From assembly GCA_016879935.1 (NCBI GenBank), contig JAACJQ010000265.1:1-64000 (forward strand): a stretch of 64,000 nt of DNA. Reading direction: 5' to 3'. The notes beneath the pieces are model-generated. The model did not search any database and was not told the DNA's origin. It saw nothing but the letters and a program-made list of their open reading frames with translations. This document shows positions 36,107 through 46,301 of this stretch, in pieces. The first letter of the stretch is position 1; every line of letters begins with the position of its first letter. The stretch comes from Archangiaceae bacterium (GTDB lineage Bacteria; Myxococcota; Myxococcia; Myxococcales; Myxococcaceae). A program made the position numbers and the translations under genes.

Positions 36107-36835
36107 TTACTTCGTCGCAGGCTCTTCGAGCACTTCCTGTGCGTACACGATGCGCGAACAGGAGGGGCAGGTCTCGACACCCTTCGAGGCGACGAGCGTG
36201 TTGTAGAACTGCGCGCGCACGTTCATGCCGCAGCCCTTGCAGACCCCCGGCGGAACGAGCGGGCTCATCGCCGGCATGCGCTTCTTGCGAACGACGTCGT
36301 AGCGCTTGAGTAGCGTGGCATCGACGGCCTTCGCCGCGCTCTCGCGATCGCCATCGAGCGCCTTCACGGCGGCTTCGGCGGCGGCGAGCTTCTGCTTGAG
36401 CGCGTCGATCTTCTCGACCAGGCCCTTCGACTTCTCTTTGAACTCGGCGTCCTTCGCGCGAACGACCTCGCGCTGAATGGTCGCCTGGCGGCCGAGCTCG
36501 ATGACCTCTTCGGCCATCGTCTGCTGGCCCTTCTTGGCGATGTCGATCTCGCGGGCGAGCGCGGAGTACTCACGCGTGGAGCGCTGCTCGGTGAGCCGGC
36601 CCTCCCACTTCTTCACCTTGTCGCGGTCTTCGACGATCGTCTGCTCGAGCGTGAGCTTCTGCTTCTCGAGCTCGTCGAACTTGGTGCGCTCGGCGTCGAC
36701 GGCAGCCTTGGCGACAGCGAGCTGTTTCTCGAGCTCGCCGATGTCCTTCGGGTACCCGTCTGCGTTCTTCTTGAGGGCCGCGACCTCGGTGTCGACCTTC
36801 TGGAGTGCCGCGAGCGCCAGCAGTTTTTCCCGCAA
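36107..36835 (-). CDS. C4 zinc-ribbon coiled-coil protein (CT398/zf-RING_7 type)
   Basis: A 242-residue protein: a long antiparallel coiled coil (~1-190) followed by a C4 zinc ribbon (VCKGCGMN and TCPSCSRIVY). This layout is the CT398-like family, commonly next to RNase HI. It starts with TTG: GGAGGA lies nine bases upstream and the frame then reads (M)REKLLALAALQKVD. The start choice is unambiguous despite the rare codon. It is likely cotranscribed with the RNase H gene, and may act as its partner or as a nucleic-acid tether. Confidence 0.88.
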   Translation of the reverse strand: MREKLLALAALQKVDTEVAALKKNADGYPKDIGELEKQLAVAKAAVDAERTKFDELEKQKLTLEQTIVEDRDKVKKWEGRLTEQRSTREYSALAREIDIAKKGQQTMAEEVIELGRQATIQREVVRAKDAEFKEKSKGLVEKIDALKQKLAAAEAAVKALDGDRESAAKAVDATLLKRYDVVRKKRMPAMSPLVPPGVCKGCGMNVRAQFYNTLVASKGVETCPSCSRIVYAQEVLEEPATK

Positions 36836-36916
36836 AAGACTTCCTCCGTGACCGACGCGCGAGCGCGCCGTGACGCGGCCTCTACCTGAAGGGCATGGGC
36901 CTTTCCACCTCCGTCT

Positions 36917-37717
36917 TCAGGCGGGCTTCTTCTTCTCGTGACCGTCGCCTTCTTTCGTCGCGCGCCGCAGGTTGAGCAGCTCGACCGAGAGCGAGAAGGC
37001 CATCGCGAAATAGACGTAGCCCTTGGGCACGTGCGTGCCGAGGCCATCGGCGACGAGCATGGTGCCGATCATCAGCAGGAACGACAGGGCGAGCACCTTC
37101 ACCGAGGGGTGGCGCTCGACGAAGCCGCCGACGGCGTTGGCGAACATCATCATCGTGAGCACGGCAATCACCATCGCGGTGATCATCACCCACAGCGCCT
37201 GCGCCATGCCGACGGCGGTGATGATGGAGTCGAGCGAGAAGATGAGATCGATCGCGAGGATCTGCAGGATCACCGAGGTGATGCCCTTGCGCTTCTGGGC
37301 CTGCGCCTTCGGGTCGGCTTCGCCCTTCTTCACCAGCTCGGCTTCGTCGCTGAGCTCTTCGGCGGCGGCCGCGTCTTCTTCCTCTTTTCCTTCGACCTTC
37401 GCGTACAGCTCGCGCGTCGCCTTGAAGATGAGGAAGAGGCCGCCCGCGAGGAGAATGAGATCTCGCCCGGTGAACTCGTTCTCGAGAATCGTGAACAGCG
37501 GCGCGGTGAGGCCCATCAGCCAGTTCAGCGTCGAGAGCAGCCCGACGCGCAGCACGAGGGCCGCGAGCACGCCGATGCGCACGATGCGCTGCCGCTGCGA
37601 CGGCGGGAGCTTGGCCGCGACGATCGAGATGAAGACGATGTTGTCGATGCCGAGCACGACCTCCATCGCGGTGAGGGAGACGACGGCAGCGAGTGCTTCG
37701 GTCGAGAACGGAGACAT
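36917..37717 (-). CDS. TerC-family integral membrane protein
   Basis: A 266-residue membrane protein with about seven hydrophobic helices. The TerC signatures are VVSLTAMEVVLGIDNIVF and AIDLIFSLDSIITAVG, each with the acidic residue pair thought to bind metal in the membrane. The loop near residues 110-145 is charged (EGKEEEDAAAAEEL). TerC/Alx proteins export manganese or take part in metal and tellurite handling, often during envelope protein metallation. No other ter genes are near, so manganese export is the more likely role. Confidence 0.88.
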   Translation of the reverse strand: MSPFSTEALAAVVSLTAMEVVLGIDNIVFISIVAAKLPPSQRQRIVRIGVLAALVLRVGLLSTLNWLMGLTAPLFTILENEFTGRDLILLAGGLFLIFKATRELYAKVEGKEEEDAAAAEELSDEAELVKKGEADPKAQAQKRKGITSVILQILAIDLIFSLDSIITAVGMAQALWVMITAMVIAVLTMMMFANAVGGFVERHPSVKVLALSFLLMIGTMLVADGLGTHVPKGYVYFAMAFSLSVELLNLRRATKEGDGHEKKKPA

Positions 37718-37762
37718 GGGGCGGGGCGGTACATGGCCACCAACGCGCCGCAGGTCAATCGA

Positions 37763-39676
<1,914 letters not shown>

Positions 39677-39811
39677 GGCGCGACTGCGCATAGCACGCGC
39701 GATCGCCGCTCCAAGCGCCTCAGAATTCCGTGAGCAGACGGGCAACGCGGGCGCCAACCCCGCGCCGCGAGATGACCTGGCTTCGGCACGAGGTGTGCTC
39801 AGCGCCGGCTC

Positions 39812-40984
39812 ATGCGTACCGCGCTCCTCGTCTCTGCCGTCTTGATCTCGGCCTGCTTTGCACCCGTCGACGAAGGGCGTGACGGTGGGGGCAGCGGAGG
39901 TGGCTCGGCGGTCGGCGGCGGTTCAGCGGGTGGTGCCAGCGCAGGAGGCATGACGGCTGGCGGCGCGGGCGGCGGAAACCTCGCGGGCGGTCGCTCGGGT
40001 GGCGGTGGCGCCGTTGGAGGCGGTGGCGTCGGTGGTGGGCGAGGTGGCGGGGCGGCAGGTGGTGGAACGGCCAGCTGTCGCACCGACGCACAGTGCGGCT
40101 CGGGAGAGCTCTGTTACGACTGCGGCAGCTTCAGCGCGTGCGCCGAGGGGTGCTCACCGACGAAGCCGTGCCCGCGGGGCGCGCAGTGCGTGGGGCTGAC
40201 TCAGGTCTGCCTGACGTGCCCCTGCCCGCAGACGCATTGTGAAGCGCCAGCGTGTGTCGACCTCGACGGAGACGGCTACCTGCCCCAGCAGTGTCAGGGC
40301 ATTCCCGGCGGTGACTGCGCGCCGTTCGACCCGACGATTCACCCGGGCGCCGTCGAGAACTGCAGCAACGGCCGCGACGACAACTGCAACGGCCTCGTCG
40401 ATGCCGCAGACCCGGTGTGCAATCGCACGTGCGGGCCTGCCCCGGCCTGCGCGACCGCGCTCGACTGCAACCTCGGGACGACGTTCTGTGGCACCGGCAA
40501 CTGCTGCAGCAGCTGCCCCGTGCTCTCGCCGCCCCTCTGCATGGCGGGCTCGTGCCTCAGCCCTCCCGCGCCGAACCCCGAGTCGGGCTGCATGCTCGAC
40601 GTTCGCTGCGTGCCCTGCGGCACCTGCCCGGCCGTCGTGGCGCCCGTATGTGCGCAGCTGAGCCGCGGCGATGCGCGCACGTTCCAGAATCGATGCCAGG
40701 CCACCTCGGCCGGCGCGACCGTGATTCACGACGGCTCCTGCATTCGCGGTGAGGGGCTCTCGTGCACGTCGATCGGCCCCGGCTGTGCTGCGGGCACGTA
40801 CTGCCGTGATGCGTGCCCCGAGTGCGACGCGAACCTGTTCCGGTGCACGAAGATTGGCGCGTGCGTGAACGATCTCGACTGCCCGGCGGGCGGCCCCGAG
40901 TTGCCGCCGCTCCCGTGCCCGGGCGGAATGCCGGCGCCGACGCGCTGCGTGAACAACGCCTGCGTGCGTAGCTGCGGCCCGTGA
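39812..40984 (+). CDS. Cys-rich secreted lipoprotein with Gly-rich linker
   Basis: A 390-residue lipoprotein (leader MRTALLVSAVLISAC). A Gly/Ser/Ala low-complexity linker of ~65 residues follows the lipid site. The rest has about 40 Cys: a PF11617-type putative metal-binding motif (DLDGDGY, GDCAPFDPTIHPGAVE, NGRDDNCNGLVD), and a Kazal-like stretch near 280 (APVCAQ...NRCQATSAGATVIHDGSC). It looks like a disulfide-rich outer-surface protein. The Kazal-like part would be a protease inhibitor if real; I put that at even odds. Its stop abuts that of the convergent RNA-repair gene. Confidence 0.82.
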   Translation: MRTALLVSAVLISACFAPVDEGRDGGGSGGGSAVGGGSAGGASAGGMTAGGAGGGNLAGGRSGGGGAVGGGGVGGGRGGGAAGGGTASCRTDAQCGSGELCYDCGSFSACAEGCSPTKPCPRGAQCVGLTQVCLTCPCPQTHCEAPACVDLDGDGYLPQQCQGIPGGDCAPFDPTIHPGAVENCSNGRDDNCNGLVDAADPVCNRTCGPAPACATALDCNLGTTFCGTGNCCSSCPVLSPPLCMAGSCLSPPAPNPESGCMLDVRCVPCGTCPAVVAPVCAQLSRGDARTFQNRCQATSAGATVIHDGSCIRGEGLSCTSIGPGCAAGTYCRDACPECDANLFRCTKIGACVNDLDCPAGGPELPPLPCPGGMPAPTRCVNNACVRSCGP

Positions 40985-43582
40985 TCAGGCAGGCGTGACG
41001 AAGGCCCGAACGCCAGTCAGCTCGAGCCGCTTCGCCTGCGCGACGAACGCCTGCTGCACCTTGCTGGTGTCTTTCGTCACGAGGCCGATGCGGGTGGTGA
41101 ACTGCTCGGCGTCGAGTACCGGCTCTTCGCCGCGAATGCGCAGCACCGGGCCGAGATCACGATCGAGAATGGTGAAGATCGACAGACAGCGCTGAAGCCA
41201 CGCGCCCCGCTGTTCGAGCGGCCCCCGAACCGTCAGCCAGGCGTTCGGATCGCGAGGCGTGCCACGAAAGGCCTCGAAGAGCGCGGCCTTCGTCGACGGA
41301 ATGAGCGCGCGGGTGATCGGTCGCCATGGTCTCGCAGGGCTGAGGAGCGTGAAGCCCGACGACTCGAAGCGCGGCGCGTGGTGGAGGCCGAGGACGGCGT
41401 CTTCGTCGAGTGACTTCAACCACTGAAGCCACGCCGGGAAGCCGCGCGCGTTCACCGTCGAGAGCGTCGCGTCGTGGAGCAACGGCGACGCGAGCAGCAC
41501 CGCCCAGCCGATGCCGCCGAAGTAGCCGAACGCGTTGCCTTCGAGCCCCTGCTGGCGGCTCCACGCGCGCACTTCTGGAATGAGGGCGTCGAAGACCTCG
41601 GCGCGGCCGTGCCGTTCGAGCGTCGCGCGGAGCGCCTTCGCGTCCTCCACGCCCAGCGCGAAGCGACGCGACTCTTCGTCCTCGGCCCCGCGCTCGATGG
41701 CGATGACGTCGAAGCGATCGCCGCGGAGCACCTGTCGTGACACCCGGCGTGCCCCGGAAAGCCGTGCCTCGAGCGAGTCGAGGAGCGTCGAGCTGCTGCC
41801 GTCGACGGTGACGAGCAGATCGAGATCGCGGCCTGCGAGCTGCGGAGCCCACGCGCGTGAGCCGAACGGTTCGATGGTCGCCTCGAGCTGAAGTGCCTCG
41901 AGCGTCTCGTTCAGAGCCGCGCGAATCTCGGGCTCGGGCTCGTGGAGCGCTGGAGCCGGTTTCCGGTCACGCCGAACGGTGCCGTGCTCGAACTCGACCT
42001 CGGCGTGAGCGTGAAACACCTCGTCTGGCCGCTCGAGCACGACGATGGCGTTCGCCGGCCACTCGAGGTTCAGCGCACGAAGTTCGTGCTTCAACGACGC
42101 GAGCGTCTTCGTGTCGCCGGAGTCGAGCCGGGCGATGGTGAGGTGCGGGGTGAAGGAGCCACCTTCGCCACGGTTCTGCTCGGTGCAGAAGGGGAACGCC
42201 GTCACGAGCCGAGCCTGCAGGGCCGCGATGTCTTCGGGCCGCGACGGCGCGAGCGCGACGGTGGTGCTCGCTTCGTGCTCGAAGGTGACGACGCGATCGA
42301 AACGAATGGTGAACGGCTTCGACGCCTTCGCGACCTCGGTGAGACGGGGCAGGGCGAGCGGAAGTTCTGCTGGCTCGACGAAGCCGTAGAGCAGCGACAC
42401 GTGCGGCGGCCAGCGCTCGAAGCGTGAGTCGTGGCGTGCTCGCAGCCGCTGCAGCGCACCCCACAGTTCCACTGGTGGCAGGAGGACGACGGCCGTGCGG
42501 TGCGAGGTGCGTTCGCTGGTGCGTTGCCGAAGTTCGGCGCGCAGGCCGAAGTGATCCGACGTGTGGTCCGCTCCCGTGCCGAGCAGCTCCGCAGTGCGTG
42601 CTTCGAGGCGTTCACCAAAACAGACGATGCGATCGAGTCGGCTGGAGCGGCCGCGCTTGGTGAGCGCTCCGGCGATCGCGTTCTTCTCGACGTCGTACGT
42701 GAGGCCAGGCGCGTCACGATGAACGGAGGGCCACACGTCGAGGCCATGCAGACGGGCAAGGAGCGGATTCAGCTCGTCGTCCTGCGCGTTGAAGTCTCCG
42801 GCGACGATGAGAGGAGCCGAGCTCATCAACGTCGCGGTGAGACGGCTCAGGTCGCGCTCCCGTTCGGCACGTCGGCTGTCGTTGCGGTCGCTCGGCAGGT
42901 GCAGGCCGGCGACGACGAGATCGTCGAACCAGCAGACCAGTGCCTCACGGCCCGGCGCGAACTCGAGGCTCGCGGTTCTCGTCGGCGTCGCCCTCGACAG
43001 CAGCACCACGTCGGAGTGCTCGCTGGAGACGATCGTGAACTGCTCCCGAAGTGACGAGTGCGCGGTGAGCTGCGCGAAGAAGCGGTCGGTCGACTCGGTG
43101 AAGACGATGAGCTCGGGCTTCGCCGCGAGGGTCTGGTCGAGGAGTCGTGCCCAGCGTGCTCCATGATCGAGCAGCTCGGCGTCCCACGTGTCGCTGAGCA
43201 CGTTCCAGGTGACGACGGTGGGCGTTGCCATGAACGCTGCAGGCGAATGCGCACGGAGAACGATCGTCTCGCGTTCTTCGAGCAGCTCGATCGACACCTC
43301 GACGGTGCGGTCGCCGAGCGTTCCCTGAAGGGCCTCGTCGCGTCGATCGATGCGCTCGGCGCGATCCCACAGCACGTCTCCGCGGTACCGGAAGCCGATG
43401 ATGCGGTGCCAGGGAATCGGGCCGTTGGGCAGGTAGTCGCGAAAGGCGATCACCTTCGTTCCCGCAGGGCGATCGGCCAGCACGATCTCGCACGCGTCGG
43501 CGTCGAAGCGCGGGTCCCACCGAAGCTGGTGGTACACGCTCTGCCCGTCAGGAAACGGGCGTCTGTCGGTGTCCTTGCCCAT
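40985..43582 (-). CDS. Four-domain RNA-repair protein: MJ1316, EEP, 2H and poly(A)-polymerase-like
   Basis: An 865-residue protein. 1-85: MJ1316 (DUF504) domain, the recogniser of RNA cyclic-phosphate ends (SVYHQLRWDPRFD, GPIPWHRIIGF, LWDRAERID). 119-350: endonuclease/exonuclease/phosphatase fold (TWNVLSDTWD, E163, LHLPSD, AGDFNAQ, SRLDRIV, SDH). 362-530: 2H phosphoesterase with both catalytic H-x-S/T motifs (His394, HVS; His480, HLT). 560-865: nucleotidyltransferase of eukaryote-like poly(A)-polymerase type (FGSRAWAPQLAGRDLDLLV, with a central FGYFGGIGWAVLLAS). All active-site residues look intact. Start: ATG 43582 gives the canonical MJ1316 N terminus; the open frame upstream is antisense to the ligase gene. 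Confidence 0.9.
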   Translation of the reverse strand: MGKDTDRRPFPDGQSVYHQLRWDPRFDADACEIVLADRPAGTKVIAFRDYLPNGPIPWHRIIGFRYRGDVLWDRAERIDRRDEALQGTLGDRTVEVSIELLEERETIVLRAHSPAAFMATPTVVTWNVLSDTWDAELLDHGARWARLLDQTLAAKPELIVFTESTDRFFAQLTAHSSLREQFTIVSSEHSDVVLLSRATPTRTASLEFAPGREALVCWFDDLVVAGLHLPSDRNDSRRAERERDLSRLTATLMSSAPLIVAGDFNAQDDELNPLLARLHGLDVWPSVHRDAPGLTYDVEKNAIAGALTKRGRSSRLDRIVCFGERLEARTAELLGTGADHTSDHFGLRAELRQRTSERTSHRTAVVLLPPVELWGALQRLRARHDSRFERWPPHVSLLYGFVEPAELPLALPRLTEVAKASKPFTIRFDRVVTFEHEASTTVALAPSRPEDIAALQARLVTAFPFCTEQNRGEGGSFTPHLTIARLDSGDTKTLASLKHELRALNLEWPANAIVVLERPDEVFHAHAEVEFEHGTVRRDRKPAPALHEPEPEIRAALNETLEALQLEATIEPFGSRAWAPQLAGRDLDLLVTVDGSSSTLLDSLEARLSGARRVSRQVLRGDRFDVIAIERGAEDEESRRFALGVEDAKALRATLERHGRAEVFDALIPEVRAWSRQQGLEGNAFGYFGGIGWAVLLASPLLHDATLSTVNARGFPAWLQWLKSLDEDAVLGLHHAPRFESSGFTLLSPARPWRPITRALIPSTKAALFEAFRGTPRDPNAWLTVRGPLEQRGAWLQRCLSIFTILDRDLGPVLRIRGEEPVLDAEQFTTRIGLVTKDTSKVQQAFVAQAKRLELTGVRAFVTPA

Positions 43583-43654
43583 GACGCGCTCGAGGACGGT
43601 AGCAGGAGCCGTTTCCTGAACCTGCACCGAGCGACCATGCTGAGGGGCAACGCC

Positions 43655-44428
43655 ATGAGTTCGCCGGTCGACATCGTGAAGTTCCCGCGAACGCCTCACC
43701 TCGAGGGCTCCGAGCTGCAGCCCGGCGATGACGACGTGCCTCGCATGCACCGCCGCGCGCTCGAGGGCGACGTGGTCGTCACCGAGAAGCTCGACGGCAT
43801 CAACATCGGCCTGCGCTTCGACGGTGGTGGCAAGCCGTGGCTGTTCAGCCGCTCGCACTTCATCGGCACCGAGCCGTGGTTCGATCGGCTCAAGGCGCAG
43901 ATCGCGTCGAACGCCGCGCTCCTCTTTCAGCGCCTCGGCACTCGCTACGTGCTGTACGGCGAGTGGCTCTTCGCCCGGCACACCGTGTTCTACGATTCGC
44001 TGCCGGCGTACTTCTTCGTCTTCGACGCGCTCGAACTCGACGGCGCCCGATTTCTCTCGACGAGCGAGCGCAGCGAACTGCTCGACGGCCTGGGACTCGC
44101 AGAGGCACCGACCGTGTGGCGCGGCAAAGGGCGTGATCTCCCGGAGGTCGAAGCGCTGCTCGGTCGCAGTCAGTTCGCGTCGCCGTCGCTCGGTGACACC
44201 TTCGAGGCCTTGATCGCCAGCCGCGGCCTCGTGCTCGAGAAGGAGCGTTCGCAGACGCAGCTGAACGGCCAGATGGAGGGGCTCTGCTTTCGCCTCGAGC
44301 GTGATGGCCGGTTCGTCAGCCGCTGCAAGTACGTGCGGCCCGGGTTTCGGCAGACCATCGCCTCGTCTGGAACGCACTGGGCGTCGCGGCCGATGGTGCA
44401 GAACCTGCTCGCGGGCGTCAGGCCATGA
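43655..44428 (+). CDS. RNA ligase (nucleotidyltransferase superfamily)
   Basis: A 257-residue ATP-dependent RNA ligase without extra domains. The nucleotidyltransferase motifs are in order: Lys45 in EKLDGINIGLRF (I), Glu103 in YVLYGEWLFA (III), FFVFDAL (IIIa), Glu208 in MEGLCFRLE (IV) and Lys225 in CKYVRP (V). The GAGGGG site eight bases upstream selects the ATG at 43655. It is transcribed away from the four-domain repair gene across 72 bases, and its stop overlaps the start of the kinase gene (ATGA). It should seal 5'-phosphate to 3'-OH ends prepared by its neighbours. Confidence 0.9.
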   Translation: MSSPVDIVKFPRTPHLEGSELQPGDDDVPRMHRRALEGDVVVTEKLDGINIGLRFDGGGKPWLFSRSHFIGTEPWFDRLKAQIASNAALLFQRLGTRYVLYGEWLFARHTVFYDSLPAYFFVFDALELDGARFLSTSERSELLDGLGLAEAPTVWRGKGRDLPEVEALLGRSQFASPSLGDTFEALIASRGLVLEKERSQTQLNGQMEGLCFRLERDGRFVSRCKYVRPGFRQTIASSGTHWASRPMVQNLLAGVRP

Positions 44429-45243
44429 GCGCGCCGACGTCAGGGCGACGGCTGCCTCCGCTCCCAGCCTGGAGCGGTGTGGCCAGCATCGCGTGGGCGC
44501 TCGAAGCGGCCCGGCGCGTGAAGTCCGCATGGCCTTCCGTCGAGACGGCCCGAAGCTCCGGCCAGGTGTTGGCGCTTCGGGTCGCGCTCTGGCGTGCCGG
44601 CGTGCCCTTCGTTCATCGTGAGAAGACGATCGCGTTGGCGTTTCCGTCGTTTCCCGATGCGATGCGAATCGTGCCCGCGAAGGTGATCGACTCCCTCGCT
44701 CCGCTGCCGGCTTCGGTTCGTGACGAAGCGCGGTTGCGTGGCTGTTGGGAGTCGTGCCTCGTCGAACGTGAAGCGGTGAACGGCTCCGTCGACGTCATCG
44801 TCATGTCGGGACTTCCTGGCGCGGGGAAGGACACGTGGCTGCGCACGCACCACCCCGAGCTTCCGATCGTCTCACTCGACGCACTCCGCGAGGAGCTCTC
44901 GATCGCCCACGGCGAAGAAGAGGAGCGCCTGCGCAAGGCGTCGTTCGAGCGCATGACGCAGCACCTCGCCGTTCGGCGCCCGTTCGCGTGGAACTCGACC
45001 CTGCTTCGCGAGCGGGAGCGGCGTTCGTTGATCGCCTGGCTGCATCGTAACGGGGCGCGCGTCACCCTCGTTTCCCTCGAGGTGTCGGCCCGCGTTCAAG
45101 CGTCGCAGAACCAACACCGCGACGCCGTCGTGCCCGAGGCCGCGCTCGCGCGCATGCTCTCGCGCTGGGAGCCCGTGCTTCCGGGAGAGGCCTTCGCCGA
45201 ACGCTTCTTCGAAGACGGAAGGCCCGTGTCGTTCAGTGAGTAG
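44425..45243 (+). CDS. Polynucleotide 5'-kinase with eroded N-terminal HD-like region
   Basis: A 272-residue protein. The C-terminal half is a Pnk-like kinase: Walker A GLPGAGKDT (129-137), Asp152 in VSLDALREEL, then AWNSTLLRERERRSL and the QNQHRD...VP lid. The N-terminal ~115 residues align by eye with the HD-phosphohydrolase region of two-domain homologues (VLALRVALWRAGVPFVHRE, DEARLRGCW), but the HD pair and other metal ligands are missing and the region is short. It would prepare 5'-phosphate ends for the RNA ligase, to which it is coupled. Confidence 0.82.
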   Translation: MSAPTSGRRLPPLPAWSGVASIAWALEAARRVKSAWPSVETARSSGQVLALRVALWRAGVPFVHREKTIALAFPSFPDAMRIVPAKVIDSLAPLPASVRDEARLRGCWESCLVEREAVNGSVDVIVMSGLPGAGKDTWLRTHHPELPIVSLDALREELSIAHGEEEERLRKASFERMTQHLAVRRPFAWNSTLLRERERRSLIAWLHRNGARVTLVSLEVSARVQASQNQHRDAVVPEAALARMLSRWEPVLPGEAFAERFFEDGRPVSFSE

Positions 45244-45256
45244 AGTCGTGCGCTCC

Positions 45257-46240
45257 ATGGGCCTCTTCTCCTCGATCCTCCACCCTGAGGGCTTTCACGG
45301 GCACGGCAAGACGCGGCGCTTCTTCGAGGGCTGGTACCTCAAGCTCGTCTCGGCCGATCGTTCGCAACGCTGGGCGGTGATTCCCGGGCTCTTCCTCGGG
45401 CCGAACGGCGGTGGCGAGTCGTTCGTGCAGGTGCTCGACGGGGCCACGAAGCGCAGCTGGTTCTGCCGGTACGAGGTGAACGAGTTCGAAGCGAAGACCG
45501 GCGAGTTCGACGTTCGCGTCGGGCCAAACACGTTCTCTGCGAAGGGGCTCACGCTCTCACTGAAGGACGGCCCGCTGCGGGGCACGCTGCAGTTCTCGGC
45601 CTTCAACCCGTGGCCTGTGACGCTGACGTCGCCGGGCATCATGGGCTGGTACGCGTACGTGCCGTTCATGGAGTGCTACCACGGCGTGGTGAGCTTCTTT
45701 CACACGCTCACCGGCGCGCTCACCGTCGAAGGCCGCGAGGTCTCGTTCGATGGTGGTGTCGGCTACCTCGAGAAGGACTGGGGTCAGTCCTTTCCCGCCG
45801 GCTACGTGTGGATGCAGACCAACCACTTCACGACGCCCCAGACGTCGCTCGTCGCGTCGGCTGCGATCATTCCGTGGCTCACCACCAGCTTTCCCGGCTT
45901 CATCGCCGGCTTCTGGCAGCAGGGCCGCCTGTACCGCTTCGCGACCTACTCGGGCGCGCGCATCGAGCGGCTCGACATCGACGACACCACCGTGCGCATG
46001 GCGTTCGCCGACGAGGAGCACCGGCTCGAGGTCGAGACCGCACGCACGGGTGGCGGGCTGCTGCTCGCGCCCGTTCGCACCGAGATGCACAAACGCGTCG
46101 AAGAGTCGCTCGACGCCAACGTGCACGTTCGGCTCTCGAAGGTGAAGGGCGGCACCGTGTTTGAAGAAACCGGCACGGTCGGCGGTCTCGAGGTCCACGG
46201 CGAGCTCGAGCGCCTCACCACGATGGCGAAACGAAGGTAG
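45257..46240 (+). CDS. Tocopherol cyclase family protein
   Basis: A 327-residue protein. The family's conserved sequence is plain: RRFFEGWYLKLV, VIPGLFLG, SPGIMGWYAYVPFMECYHGVVS, GGVGYLEKDWGQSFPAGYVWMQ and IIPWLTTSFPGFIAGF. The plant enzyme cyclises a prenylated quinol to tocopherol; bacterial members are mostly uncharacterised and probably bind a lipid-like ligand in a beta-barrel. It lies 13 bases after the kinase stop and may be cotranscribed with the RNA-repair genes, though a functional tie is not evident. The ATG at 45257 is preferred. Confidence 0.88.
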   Translation: MGLFSSILHPEGFHGHGKTRRFFEGWYLKLVSADRSQRWAVIPGLFLGPNGGGESFVQVLDGATKRSWFCRYEVNEFEAKTGEFDVRVGPNTFSAKGLTLSLKDGPLRGTLQFSAFNPWPVTLTSPGIMGWYAYVPFMECYHGVVSFFHTLTGALTVEGREVSFDGGVGYLEKDWGQSFPAGYVWMQTNHFTTPQTSLVASAAIIPWLTTSFPGFIAGFWQQGRLYRFATYSGARIERLDIDDTTVRMAFADEEHRLEVETARTGGGLLLAPVRTEMHKRVEESLDANVHVRLSKVKGGTVFEETGTVGGLEVHGELERLTTMAKRR

Positions 46241-46301
46241 GTCGATGTCGCTCGCAACCTTCGGTCGGCTCCCGGGTTCAGGTCATTCAGGAGGAACACA
46301 C

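Noticed and set aside
43583..44530. An upstream extension of the four-domain RNA-repair frame by 316 codons
   Set aside because: The extension is antisense to the RNA ligase gene, is Arg/Ala-rich with no domain, and the ATG at 43582 gives the canonical MJ1316 N terminus.
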